Part shown: piece after piece, positions 1 through 6,900 of the stretch | Layout of the letters: each line of letters starts with the position of its first letter | Position numbering within the stretch: position 1 is the stretch's first letter | Virus record (IMG/VR): IMGVR_UViG_3300034279_001675 | Span: 1-30,971 of that record | DNA from: a virus | DNA: 30,971 nucleotides | Strand: one strand, 5' to 3' | Program-made: the position numbers and the translations under genes | The notes under the pieces: model-generated | What the model was told of the DNA's origin: nothing | Databases searched by the model: none | Seen by the model: only the letters and a program-made list of their open reading frames with translations

Positions 1-527
1 GATCCCATTCCGCACATTGATATTTTTTCAATATCTGCATTTTCTTTTATTTTATTGAAATAAAATTCATAGCCTTTGTCATTAGGGACTTTTTCTTTCT
101 TGAAAACAGTATCAGTCCAGCAAAATTTACCTTTTGGATCTATGTCTTTCTTATCAAAACCAAAATATTTAATCAACATTTCATTGATTGGAATATCAAG
201 GCAGGCATTTGTCAACTCTGGATTCAGTTTTGTATTTATAGAGCACGCTCGTTTGCCATGCTCCAATATAACATGGAGACACTCGTGGCAAATAATGAAG
301 TTTTTCTTTTCTTGTGAAAGTTTATTCCAGAATTTCTTATTTATAAGGAAGTCGATGCATTGATTGTCTTTATTGAAGACTACGCATGCAGTCGGTACAT
401 TTTTGGCGTTTGTATAAGATGGGCGAACCAGATCCCAAAATTTATAGAAAACTCCATGGTGCTTGATAATATCTCTGGATATTTCGGAAAATTCAGAATA
501 GTCAAGAGCTTGATAAAAATCTTTCAT
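1..527 (-). CDS. Putative zinc metallopeptidase-like protein (VWA/MoxR-associated DUF2201-type), 3' end off window
   Basis: About 175 N-terminal residues are visible and the C-terminus lies beyond the left edge. The zinc motif HECLHVILEH starts at residue 81, giving HExxH plus a third His at 90. It is followed by NACLDIPINEML, near residue 107, resembling the conserved N-x-A-x-D-x-x-IN segment of the putative metallopeptidase domain found at the N-terminus of DUF2201 proteins. Those proteins usually carry a C-terminal von Willebrand A-like domain and sit next to a MoxR-type AAA ATPase in bacteria and large phages; that part would be outside this window. The ATG is chosen because a promoter-like element lies just upstream and there is no longer in-frame start. 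The family call is from motif recognition and the activity is unproven. Confidence 0.7.
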   Translation of the reverse strand, partial: MKDFYQALDYSEFSEISRDIIKHHGVFYKFWDLVRPSYTNAKNVPTACVVFNKDNQCIDFLINKKFWNKLSQEKKNFIICHECLHVILEHGKRACSINTKLNPELTNACLDIPINEMLIKYFGFDKKDIDPKGKFCWTDTVFKKEKVPNDKGYEFYFNKIKENADIEKISMCGMG

Positions 528-536
528 CTACATTAA

Positions 537-565
537 AAGATATAGTTTTTTTATGCATTGGTCAA
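537..565 (-). promoter_or_regulatory. Sigma70-like promoter for the metallopeptidase-like gene
   Basis: Read on the minus strand this is TTGACC, a 17-base spacer, then TATCTT, ending 9 bases before the ATG. The -35 box is near consensus and the -10 box is moderate. It lies in the short gap after the Cys-rich tail frame, where no gene is present. Confidence 0.5.
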
Positions 566-580
566 ATGTTTTTTGTATAA

Positions 581-748
581 TTACTCTGGAACGCAAACTG
601 CGCATGTTATACTATCTTCATAATTTGGACCGCAATTGAGATTATATAAGCCTCCGGTTTTCTTATAACCTTGAGGGCAAGAAGAAAATGCCCCAGGAGT
701 TGTGTATACGTCACCGTTATTAGACTGAAAAGTGGAGCAATCGCACGG
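581..748 (-). other. In-frame Cys-rich extension beyond an amber codon (possible readthrough domain)
   Basis: Directly after the TAG ending the Pro-Thr-rich protein, the same frame stays open for 55 codons to a TAA. It begins PCDC and ends CAVCVPE, with six Cys in total. It has no ATG, GTG or TTG of its own, so it could be translated only through the stop or after a mutation removes it. The composition matches the Cys-rich segment upstream (CDKRNC...CDQCKC), which also follows a Pro-Thr run. This supports a real coding origin. Confidence 0.55.
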
Positions 749-787
749 CTAAGGCGTGGGAGTTGGCGTAGGAGTCGGCGTAATACA
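749..787 (-). repeat. Second, shorter Thr-Pro-coding hexanucleotide-like run, ending at the amber codon
   Basis: Codons alternate ACN and CCN for five Thr-Pro pairs and end at TAG, which is followed at once by CCG TGC (Pro Cys). The stop sits on the Thr phase of the alternation. Confidence 0.7.
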
Positions 788-2653
788 TTTGCATTGATCA
801 CAGTCGAATTCTCCAAATACAGCTGGACTATTTGGATAATAAAATGAAGCCGGTCTATCTAAATATGAGCAGTCAACTAGATCGTCGGTTGGTTTACCTG
901 TGCAGTTTCTTTTGTCGCAAGGTGTAGGAGTTGGAGTAGGAGTAGGAGTAGGAGTAGGAGTAGGCGTTGGTCCATCTGGAGTTGGTTCCGGACCCGCTCC
1001 GGCTTGCGAAACAGTATATACAAAAAATTCTTTTTTTACTGCTTCTCCTGCGCTTTCCCAAAATCCATTATTGGTGCCGCCATTCGCTACAAATTGCATT
1101 TTATTTGCGAACAGTATGTGTTGTCCTTCTTGCGGAATATAATTTAATGTATAATCTTGCTCTCTAACTATCATTTTCATATTTAGCAATGATCCATTCA
1201 CTACTATTGGATAAGTTGTGGCAATTAGAGGTCCCTGCGACAATGGAGCTGTATCCTCTGTAATAAAAGGAAGAAACGGATCGAATTCTCCATTTATTAT
1301 ATTGTAAACAAAATCATAGCCTTCATTCGAAAAATGATCCATACGGGCGTTACTAGGGACGTAGGATTTAGCCAATTGAATATAATCGTATAATGTTTGA
1401 CCCCTACTTGGTAGAAGTTCTTTTTCTGGAGCAACATAAACGAAACTTTTGGGTTTTGGATAGGAATAAATATAATCTTTCTTTCCGCTTCCAAATTTCG
1501 AACTATTATAATTGTATATATTTGTTCCGTTTATCCTTAATTCATAATTTCCAAAATAAGAAGCCTGCAATCTCGAATCATTTGTTTGAGGATTTATATA
1601 TCTATTTTTTATTCCAAAAGAGACGAATCCATTTTTTTTCAAAGTGAAAGAATAGCTGTCCTCTCCGCCATCTAATAATATATTCACTGGGCCGCACATT
1701 TCCTCGTTTAGCTTTGAATTGTCATTAAGCTGCCCGCATTTTGAGCCAATAGGAATATTTGCTCCGTCATAAAAGCTAGTAGTTTCCGCGAGATATGGAT
1801 AAATTTTTGGCGCCAACATATTAATTGAAGGTTCGGTGGCAACGCAACTTACAGTGTATTTTCCGGCTTCTAAAAACAAAGCGATTCCATCCATGTCTTC
1901 TTCTGCTGGATTTTCAAATTGATTTTGCCTTGGTCCTATTATGTTTTTTGTACCAGTTAAATTTCCACTATAAACTGGTCCATTAAATTCATTATTATTA
2001 ACCAGCGTAAAGTTAGAATAAGTTGGTCTTTTAAGCTTCATTACCCAAGCTCCATCGTAAAGTTTTTGTCTGGATTCTGAAAACGGCAATGGCTTTGTTG
2101 AAAATGTTAATTTGTTTTTTAAAGTTTGAACGCTTGAATTTGCCCATCTTTCATTGGATGGATTTGTCATACCCATGAATCCGAACTGTGCGCCTGGTAG
2201 CCCAAGCATCTCCCCAATGAACTTCATTGTTGTGTTTCTTACGTTTATCGCTCTGGGGGCGGGCTCATTTGAGAAAATAAACGCTATTCTTCTATTTTTC
2301 AAACAGGCACTGCTGAATCCTCCATTGAGCGCCTTTATTCTATTGTAGAAGAGAGTAAAATTATTTCCTGAAAAATTTCCATCAGGTAAAGCGGAATATA
2401 TTATATAATATTGATTAGGTGGTACTTGTGAAATTACCTGATTGGCGCTAACAACCTGCACATTTATATTAAATCCAGCAAATTTTGCTTCTATATATTT
2501 TTTAATGTTTGTGGTTCCAAATGTACCGTCTCCGGTTCGAATTTCCCCACTTACGTTCAATGCCGGATTAGGCATTATTTTTGTCAAAATATTAAAATAA
2601 GAATTTTTTAAAGTAATTCCATCGGGAGATTGAAATATTGTTATATTTAGCAT
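749..2653 (-). CDS. Probable virion-associated protein with Pro-Thr linkers and Cys-rich C-terminal modules
   Basis: The protein has 634 residues. The first roughly 550 have the mixed beta-rich, Asn/Gly/Tyr-rich composition typical of phage appendage or surface proteins, and I recognise no catalytic motif. From about residue 555 comes a (PT)n linker encoded by a GGAGTA-type hexanucleotide tandem repeat, then a Cys-rich module (CDKRNC to CDQCKC), then a second (TP)n run ending at a TAG. The strict T-P alternation puts the TAG where a Thr codon is expected, and the frame then continues into another Cys-rich stretch. Function is inferred only from composition and from neighbours that also look structural. 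Confidence 0.6.
   Translation of the reverse strand: MLNITIFQSPDGITLKNSYFNILTKIMPNPALNVSGEIRTGDGTFGTTNIKKYIEAKFAGFNINVQVVSANQVISQVPPNQYYIIYSALPDGNFSGNNFTLFYNRIKALNGGFSSACLKNRRIAFIFSNEPAPRAINVRNTTMKFIGEMLGLPGAQFGFMGMTNPSNERWANSSVQTLKNKLTFSTKPLPFSESRQKLYDGAWVMKLKRPTYSNFTLVNNNEFNGPVYSGNLTGTKNIIGPRQNQFENPAEEDMDGIALFLEAGKYTVSCVATEPSINMLAPKIYPYLAETTSFYDGANIPIGSKCGQLNDNSKLNEEMCGPVNILLDGGEDSYSFTLKKNGFVSFGIKNRYINPQTNDSRLQASYFGNYELRINGTNIYNYNSSKFGSGKKDYIYSYPKPKSFVYVAPEKELLPSRGQTLYDYIQLAKSYVPSNARMDHFSNEGYDFVYNIINGEFDPFLPFITEDTAPLSQGPLIATTYPIVVNGSLLNMKMIVREQDYTLNYIPQEGQHILFANKMQFVANGGTNNGFWESAGEAVKKEFFVYTVSQAGAGPEPTPDGPTPTPTPTPTPTPTPTPCDKRNCTGKPTDDLVDCSYLDRPASFYYPNSPAVFGEFDCDQCKCITPTPTPTPTP
918..973 (-). 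repeat. Tandem hexanucleotide repeat encoding a Pro-Thr linker
   Basis: The plus strand shows consecutive GGAGTA units with a few diverged copies at each end. On the coding strand they read as alternating Pro and Thr codons. Six-base units mean that copy-number change would lengthen or shorten the linker without shifting the frame. Confidence 0.8.
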
Positions 2654-2666
2654 ATAGAAAAATAAA

Positions 2667-3320
2667 TTAAAAACCAGTTGAAATTAAATCATGAAAAGAC
2701 CATTCTTCAACTGAAAAATCTGAGTTTAAATTGCCTTTTATTGTATATCCCACTGAGGCTTCAAAAAAGATTACTTCCATATCTACCTCTTCGGCGGATA
2801 AAAATAGGGCATTGAATTCGCCACTTCCAAGAGTATTTTCTGTAGCCGTTCCAATTTTAAAATATGATCCATCGTCGTTATCCGATGTGGATTCTATTAA
2901 AAAAGTAATAATTTTACCGAAAATATTGAGATTGAATTGTGTTCCGTCTTGCGCGGTAAATAAATTATTCAAATCGCTAGCCTGAAATGTTCCAGTGTTG
3001 AAGGCGGCTATAGTGCCATCTGTATTAAGTGGTCTAGTATTTCCAACTTGAAAACTTGAAGCACTCACAGAATAACAAGTTGAAGCTTCTTTATCTATAT
3101 TTATTGATAAAGTATTAGCGCAAGTTCCGCCCGAGCTTATTAAAATAATAGTTGACGCAAGTTCGTCTACTGTTAAAATTTTTCCAGATATTAATTCGTT
3201 TTTCGTGGCAGTATTCGGGACAACTGCACCAACATCCGAAGATATTAAAAAATTTGTACCTAAATTCTCTCCGATGCTGCCAGATTCAGATCTGACCATT
3301 ATTTCAACTGTATTTGGCAT
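2667..3320 (-). CDS. Hypothetical protein, possibly virion-associated
   Basis: This 217-residue acidic protein is rich in Ser, Thr, Asn and Gly and has almost no Lys or Arg clusters, a composition often seen in phage structural or appendage proteins. I recognise no domain. Its ATG overlaps a perfect 16-bp palindrome. It ends in TAA 13 bases before the Pro-Thr-rich protein starts, so the two are probably co-transcribed. Functional assignment is not possible from sequence alone. Confidence 0.6.
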   Translation of the reverse strand: MPNTVEIMVRSESGSIGENLGTNFLISSDVGAVVPNTATKNELISGKILTVDELASTIILISSGGTCANTLSINIDKEASTCYSVSASSFQVGNTRPLNTDGTIAAFNTGTFQASDLNNLFTAQDGTQFNLNIFGKIITFLIESTSDNDDGSYFKIGTATENTLGSGEFNALFLSAEEVDMEVIFFEASVGYTIKGNLNSDFSVEEWSFHDLISTGF

Positions 3321-3335
3321 AGTAATTAATTACTA
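3320..3335. promoter_or_regulatory. Perfect 16-bp palindrome at a start codon
   Basis: TAGTAATTAATTACTA is its own reverse complement and includes the A of the ATG of the 217-residue protein. It could be an operator, but it is AT-only apart from two G:C pairs, so chance is possible. Confidence 0.35.
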
Positions 3336-3403
3336 CACTATTACTGATGATTTTGAAGTTTTTTTAAAAAAATATTACAATTACATGAATAGAATAACGG
3401 CAG

Positions 3404-3949
3404 CTATTCGCAGCTGTAATATTCAGTTTGCAATTTCAAGCCAGCCGTGCAATTTTTATCCGTAAAACTATTGTCTTTAAATAAAACTTTATTAGTGGGC
3501 TGTATTGTCAATCTGTCATTATCTAATTTTATAAATTTAAATTCTTTTGATTGATCTGGAGAATTTGAGAAACCGTCTTCTATTGGGGCAACTGTAAATA
3601 AATACTCGCCGCCAACTATGTTTTCCCTTATTTTGCACGAACAGCTTAAACCTTTCAAGTAAGTATACTCCACACTGGTCCAATTATACCCATAGCAGTC
3701 CCATAATTGAGAATCTTCTATCTTCCAAGTTTTTTGCTTTGGATTTTCCGAAAAAGAAACTGCATGAGGGGGAACGGATCTGTAAACTGCGCCGTTCTCG
3801 AACATAACATTTAAACCCCAAGCCCTTCCAGGAAAGCTAACTAAGCCAAACCATACTGCTCTAACAAACCCAACAGGGTCTTTATGGGTAAAATTAGAAT
3901 CAACCCAAATATATTGATGTTTTGGTATTGATCCGATTAGAGTATTCAT
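3404..3949 (-). CDS. Conserved phage hypothetical protein
   Basis: The protein has 181 residues. Segments GAVYRSVPPHAVSF, LWDCYGYNW, EYTYLKGLSC and VAPIEDGFSNSPDQSKEF look like a family I have seen repeatedly in phage genomes, always uncharacterised. It is rich in Trp, Tyr and Cys and has no membrane segment. Its start overlaps the upstream gene by four bases (ATGA). It ends with TAG; reading through would add only about 20 unconvincing codons, so the stop is taken as real. Confidence 0.7.
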   Translation of the reverse strand: MNTLIGSIPKHQYIWVDSNFTHKDPVGFVRAVWFGLVSFPGRAWGLNVMFENGAVYRSVPPHAVSFSENPKQKTWKIEDSQLWDCYGYNWTSVEYTYLKGLSCSCKIRENIVGGEYLFTVAPIEDGFSNSPDQSKEFKFIKLDNDRLTIQPTNKVLFKDNSFTDKNCTAGLKLQTEYYSCE

Positions 3950-4209
3950 TGTTCTACCTCAAAATCATCAACTTTGCTGGTGAAATCATGCCGATTTTCA
4001 ACAATTAAATTAAATAAATTTAAAATTTCTTTTTCAAATTCAAGCTGCTTATGATCTTCCAACTTGGAAACCATAAAATCTATGATTGATACGCACATTC
4101 CTGCCACAATCGCCGGATCTAAACTTGCGGTATTAATTTGTCGGCAGGCTGGCATCTGTTCGTCAACTATACCAACTTCAAAAACTGGTAAAAATGAAAT
4201 TTTGCTCAA
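3946..4209 (-). CDS. Hypothetical protein with probable TTG start
   Basis: This small acidic protein of 87 residues is predicted to be mostly helical. The longest frame begins with TTG, and there is no good ATG near the N-terminus. The stop overlaps the next ATG as ATGA, which supports translation. The segment just upstream contains one arm of the inverted repeat flanking hsp20. The family is not recognised. Confidence 0.55.
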   Translation of the reverse strand: MSKISFLPVFEVGIVDEQMPACRQINTASLDPAIVAGMCVSIIDFMVSKLEDHKQLEFEKEILNLFNLIVENRHDFTSKVDDFEVEQ

Positions 4210-4218
4210 AATATTTTA

Positions 4219-4233
4219 AAATCTCTGACGCTC
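4219..4233. repeat. Inverted repeat arm, downstream side of hsp20
   Basis: AAATCTCTGACGCTC here is the exact reverse complement of the segment at 4778-4792. The two arms enclose the hsp20 gene and its ribosome site. Confidence 0.75.
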
Positions 4234-4239
4234 GGTTGT

Positions 4240-4710
4240 TTACATCACTTTAACATCAATGTCTAAAGTTTCTGGCTGAGCCAATGGGACAACAACCTTC
4301 AACAGACCATCGATATAAGATGATGAGATTTTCTTTTTTTGTACTTTTTCACCAAGAGAAAAAGAGAGTTTGCCTTTTCTTTGGCTAATCCCTTTGCGAA
4401 GATATGAATTTTTACTATCTTCCAATTCGGGGTTCTTAACTTCAATATTGAGAAGAGTGTCTTTTACTTTTACATCAATATTATTCTTTCCAACTCCGGC
4501 GAGTGCAACTTCTATTTCGTAAAGTTTTTCTTCGCCTTTTTCGTTTTTAACCAATTTGATATTATATGGGTAAACCGCATTTGGAACATCCAAAGCCTTA
4601 TCCCAATTATCAATTGCGTTTGCAAGCCAATTATCATTGAACAGATCGGGCAATCGGCTTAAAACCCTCTCTGTGGACGAATAATGTCCAGGTACTAATG
4701 TATTTGTCAT
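4240..4710 (-). CDS. hsp20: Small heat shock protein, Hsp20/alpha-crystallin family
   Basis: At 156 residues the protein matches the usual Hsp20 length. The alpha-crystallin domain runs from about residue 45, starting with the NAVYPYNIK segment common in phage Hsp20s. It includes YEIEVALAGVGKNNIDV, LLNIEV, YLRKGIS and the diagnostic GLLKVVVPL near the C-terminus. Such ATP-independent chaperones hold unfolding proteins and are carried by many T4-like phages, including cyanophages, where they may aid capsid folding. The start is well supported by AAAGGAG nine bases before the ATG, one of the strongest ribosome sites in the window. It is a stand-alone unit flanked by a 15-bp inverted repeat. Confidence 0.93.
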   Translation of the reverse strand: MTNTLVPGHYSSTERVLSRLPDLFNDNWLANAIDNWDKALDVPNAVYPYNIKLVKNEKGEEKLYEIEVALAGVGKNNIDVKVKDTLLNIEVKNPELEDSKNSYLRKGISQRKGKLSFSLGEKVQKKKISSSYIDGLLKVVVPLAQPETLDIDVKVM

Positions 4711-4777
4711 ATTTTATATCTCCTTTATTAAGCGAGTTTAATATTATTTTTGTTGTTTGTTTATTTCTAACCTCTTT

Positions 4778-4792
4778 GAGCGTCAGAGATTT
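4778..4792. repeat. Inverted repeat arm, upstream side of hsp20
   Basis: GAGCGTCAGAGATTT is the exact reverse complement of 4219-4233. TTTAAA-type AT-rich sequence lies next to both copies, so the similarity runs a few bases further with one gap. Confidence 0.75.
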
Positions 4793-4807
4793 AAATTAAT
4801 ATACGTT

Positions 4808-4897
4808 TCAACTTAGAATTTTATAACCAAAAAACAAATAGATTAATAAAATAAAAAAAGAAATAGCGGCGACTTTAATTTTTAGTTTTAGGCCCAT
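4808..4897 (-). CDS. Putative 29-residue single-span membrane peptide overlapping the upstream gene
   Basis: MGLKLKIKVAAISFFILL begins a short frame with a basic N-terminus, then one strongly hydrophobic helix (about residues 9-25) and a short tail. It starts inside the 3' end of the 48-residue gene in another frame, with GGAAG about ten bases upstream. Similar tiny membrane peptides are frequent in this window, which makes it credible. Function is unknown, and holin-like or membrane-modulating roles are speculation. Confidence 0.45.
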   Translation of the reverse strand: MGLKLKIKVAAISFFILLIYLFFGYKILS

Positions 4898-5021
4898 CTT
4901 TTTTAGACTTCCACTTTATTTGATCAAAGTTTTCGTAAAACTTATTGCTGATATTTCTTGGCTTATCACCTTTACCAGCATCGCTTTTTTGTTTGAAAAT
5001 TGAATCGTTTTTATCAGACAT
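4875..5021 (-). CDS. Small basic phage protein (GKGDKPRN motif)
   Basis: This 48-residue Lys-rich protein contains GKGDKPRN followed by KFYENFDQIKW. That resembles a recurrent motif of tiny phage proteins, a GDxxR segment followed by a F-x-x-x-Y/F-x-x-I-x-W segment, of unknown function. The ATG overlaps the upstream gene's TGA region by eight bases, consistent with coupled translation. Confidence 0.65.
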   Translation of the reverse strand: MSDKNDSIFKQKSDAGKGDKPRNISNKFYENFDQIKWKSKKDGPKTKN

Positions 5022-5217
5022 ATTTTTTTAATTTATTATATGTTTTGAGCAGTCTTTTGAAGCCCTTGCTGGACGCAACTCCCCCTATTACCCAGTCATC
5101 TCTGTCTGTCTGTTCGCTTACCCACTTTTCAATAAGCTTTACCGCTTCTACGACTTCAGTTGGTGGAGTTTTTGGATCAGTTTTTGTTTTAATATTTTCT
5201 TGATTTGTAATTCTCAT
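5014..5217 (-). CDS. Hypothetical protein
   Basis: This 67-residue charged protein has a helical centre (VVEAVKLIEKWVSEQ) and a basic C-terminus (FKRLLKTYNKLKKYV). It overlaps the following 48-residue gene by eight bases. Upstream sequence includes AATAAATA four bases from the ATG and a TTGACG further back, but their spacing fits neither promoter class cleanly. The family is not recognised. Confidence 0.6.
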   Translation of the reverse strand: MRITNQENIKTKTDPKTPPTEVVEAVKLIEKWVSEQTDRDDWVIGGVASSKGFKRLLKTYNKLKKYV

Positions 5218-5253
5218 ATTATATTTATTTTTAACAACGTCAAGAAATAAAAA

Positions 5254-5808
5254 TTACCAGACCCATCCAGCTTTAGGGACAAACAAATTTCCACCTTGAT
5301 GTTGTTTCCATTGTTTTACTGGTGTTACTAAGTCTTTATCGAGCCTTTGGGAAGCAAATCTTAAAATTCTTAAATTTGGCCAAGCCATAGGTCTAACTTG
5401 GAGAACTTCGTCAAGTGCTTCTACCGGAGTTTTACCCTGTAATACCCAGGAGATTATTCCTACTGCTGTTGATCTAGACACGCCAGCAAAGCAATTAATC
5501 CCAAGATTATAAATAATGCTGGAATCAACCAGCGGTTCGATAAAAGAAATAATATTATTGACATGTTGTTCTCTTGGCCCCTTTTCTTCTATGTTTTTTT
5601 GGATATACGGCTCGCTGTCTTCATCAGACCAATCATAAAAATATTGTGCAAAATGTTTAATATTTCTTTTGCATAAATTACCTCTCATCATTCTGATTTT
5701 ATTCTCGTCCTCTTCATCGACTGTAGAAATCCAAGCATTTTGCTTGACTTCCTTGAAGGAAATAGACACGGCATCGGAAAGATCCGTTATCGTAACGCTA
5801 TTTATCAT
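5254..5808 (-). CDS. Tyrosine/dual-specificity phosphatase-like protein
   Basis: The protein has 184 residues. Residues 105-113 read NCFAGVSRS, giving the C-x5-R phosphate-binding loop with Cys106 and Arg112. A helix and VRPMAWPNLRILRFASQRL follow, as in the small phosphatases of bacteria and phages that carry HCHAGVSRS...RPxAxPN. Asp residues in FYDWSDED (59-66) could provide the general acid. The usual His before the Cys is Asn here, which may lower activity or shift the Cys pKa. The substrate could be a phosphoprotein or other phosphomonoester. The start overlaps the upstream stop (ATGATAAATAG). Confidence 0.8.
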   Translation of the reverse strand: MINSVTITDLSDAVSISFKEVKQNAWISTVDEEDENKIRMMRGNLCKRNIKHFAQYFYDWSDEDSEPYIQKNIEEKGPREQHVNNIISFIEPLVDSSIIYNLGINCFAGVSRSTAVGIISWVLQGKTPVEALDEVLQVRPMAWPNLRILRFASQRLDKDLVTPVKQWKQHQGGNLFVPKAGWVW

Positions 5809-6007
5809 TAAATTTATTTAAAAACTGCTTTAAATCCCAAGAGAAAACTCCGTGATCTCCATCATCAAGTATTGGGCAAGTTTTTCCTCTCATGAAATTA
5901 TCCCATTCATTAACTAGTTCCCTCGGTATATTAATAAGGATTTCGCTTTCCTTAATCTCGTTTGCTTCCAGGGATTTTTGATTTAAAATGTTGATCCAGT
6001 TCCGCAT
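5798..6007 (-). CDS. Hypothetical protein
   Basis: This 69-residue acidic protein has no recognised domain. It overlaps the upstream gene by 25 bases and the phosphatase-like gene by 11. Its TAG lies inside the next gene's first codons, which is good evidence that TAG acts as a normal stop in this genome. Confidence 0.6.
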   Translation of the reverse strand: MRNWINILNQKSLEANEIKESEILINIPRELVNEWDNFMRGKTCPILDDGDHGVFSWDLKQFLNKFNDK

Positions 6008-6489
6008 TTTATTAAAGATAGTGCCTTTTCAGTATTTTTAACGATTTGTTTATATTCTTCTAGTTTATTAGTGAGAAAATCTTTCCCAACGATTACCGGC
6101 TTTCCATGATCTGTTACAATCAATTTACAGTCAAGTCCAGTGTTGACAATATAGCCATATCCATCCATCTCCCATTGATGATTTAAAATTTCAAATTTAT
6201 GAATAATTTTGCCAAATTCTTTTTCTATTTTTTTCTCAACCCCAGTTGAATGCGGCAAATCATCCCAAGATCCAATTATTTCTGGATACTTCACAGATGC
6301 TTCCATATATTCATAATCATCAAGAGTGATGTTAAAATCCGTCGGGATATTTTCCATGGCTTCTTTAAAATTAAATTTATTTCCATCGCTATAAGATGTT
6401 TTCAAGTTAATTTCTTGCAGTTTATTTTTGGCTTTAAGAAGAGCCACTTCTGTTTCTAATTCTTCTACTCTTTGTTCAATGTATTTCAT
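5983..6489 (-). CDS. Hypothetical protein with N-terminal coiled coil
   Basis: This 168-residue protein begins with a heptad-rich segment (YIEQRVEELETEVALLKAKNKL), so it probably oligomerises. The rest is mixed, with Asp- and Tyr-rich stretches and no motif I recognise. AGGAG lies seven bases before the ATG, so the start is secure. It overlaps the next gene by 25 bases. Confidence 0.65.
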   Translation of the reverse strand: MKYIEQRVEELETEVALLKAKNKLQEINLKTSYSDGNKFNFKEAMENIPTDFNITLDDYEYMEASVKYPEIIGSWDDLPHSTGVEKKIEKEFGKIIHKFEILNHQWEMDGYGYIVNTGLDCKLIVTDHGKPVIVGKDFLTNKLEEYKQIVKNTEKALSLIKCGTGSTF

Positions 6490-6628
6490 AAATATCTCCT
6501 ATATCATACTGTGTCCAAGTGTGTTTGTCTACTAAAACTTCAACCAATCCTTCGCTTTCATCTTCTACATAGAATGAATAGCGTTTAAAAAACCAAAAGC
6601 CCCACTTGTCTTTATGGTAAATTTTCAT
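6476..6628 (-). CDS. Small hypothetical protein
   Basis: This 50-residue frame begins MKIYHKDKWGFWFFKRYSF and ends YDIGDIYEIH. Aromatic residues dominate the first half and acidic residues the second. The start overlaps the AbrB-like gene's stop by four bases, and its TGA lies in the start of the following gene, the pattern of genuine coupled phage genes. The family is not recognised. Confidence 0.6.
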   Translation of the reverse strand: MKIYHKDKWGFWFFKRYSFYVEDESEGLVEVLVDKHTWTQYDIGDIYEIH

Positions 6629-6900
6629 TTATATTGCTCTAAACCCTTCTCTAAGAGATCTGAAATAACTTGATTGATTGAAACATCTTTGTCGCAAGAC
6701 TCTTGGATGAGAAACTCTAATAGCTCTCTTTGGAGTTCGGATAGATCAATATCAACAGTGGCAAATTTTTCGAGCAAAATACCATCATTGGTTTCTTTCA
6801 TAGAGAACTTATCTCCTTGTTTAATATTTAATTGCGTTAGTTCATCTTCTGTGAATTTAACACAGACATCTCCTGTTGGTTCTACGGTTTTTTTTATCAT
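6625..6900 (-). CDS. AbrB/SpoVT-like small regulator with helical C-terminal segment
   Basis: This 91-residue protein starts with VKFTEDELTQLNIKQGDKFSM...DGILLEKF, the spacing of the swapped-hairpin AbrB/MazE-type DNA-binding domain (a strand, then a hydrophobic residue and GD, then a second strand). Residues 50-91 form helices (LSELQRELLEFLIQE, VSINQVISDLLEKGLEQ) that resemble a ribbon-helix-helix or dimerisation unit. Such proteins act as antitoxins or transcription regulators. No partner toxin is evident next to it. The call is from pattern only. Confidence 0.55.
   Translation of the reverse strand: MIKKTVEPTGDVCVKFTEDELTQLNIKQGDKFSMKETNDGILLEKFATVDIDLSELQRELLEFLIQESCDKDVSINQVISDLLEKGLEQYK

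Noticed and set aside
76-363. Plus-strand open frame opposite the metallopeptidase-like gene
   Set aside because: It is antisense to a gene with a clear zinc motif and has no ribosome site or family features.
918-973. CRISPR-like repeats
   Set aside because: The units are six bases, contiguous and coding, with no spacers.
3344-3403. Readthrough of TAG ending the 181-residue protein
   Set aside because: The extension is about 20 codons with no conserved look; its YSCN resembles the preceding YSCE only by chance-level similarity.
3401-3416. Hairpin CAGCT/AGCTG as a terminator
   Set aside because: The stem is only 5 bp and no T-run follows on the minus strand.
5218-5253. Promoter TTGACG/TATAAT before the 67-residue gene
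   Set aside because: The spacer is only 14 bases, or else the -10 box overlaps the ATG, so neither arrangement is convincing.
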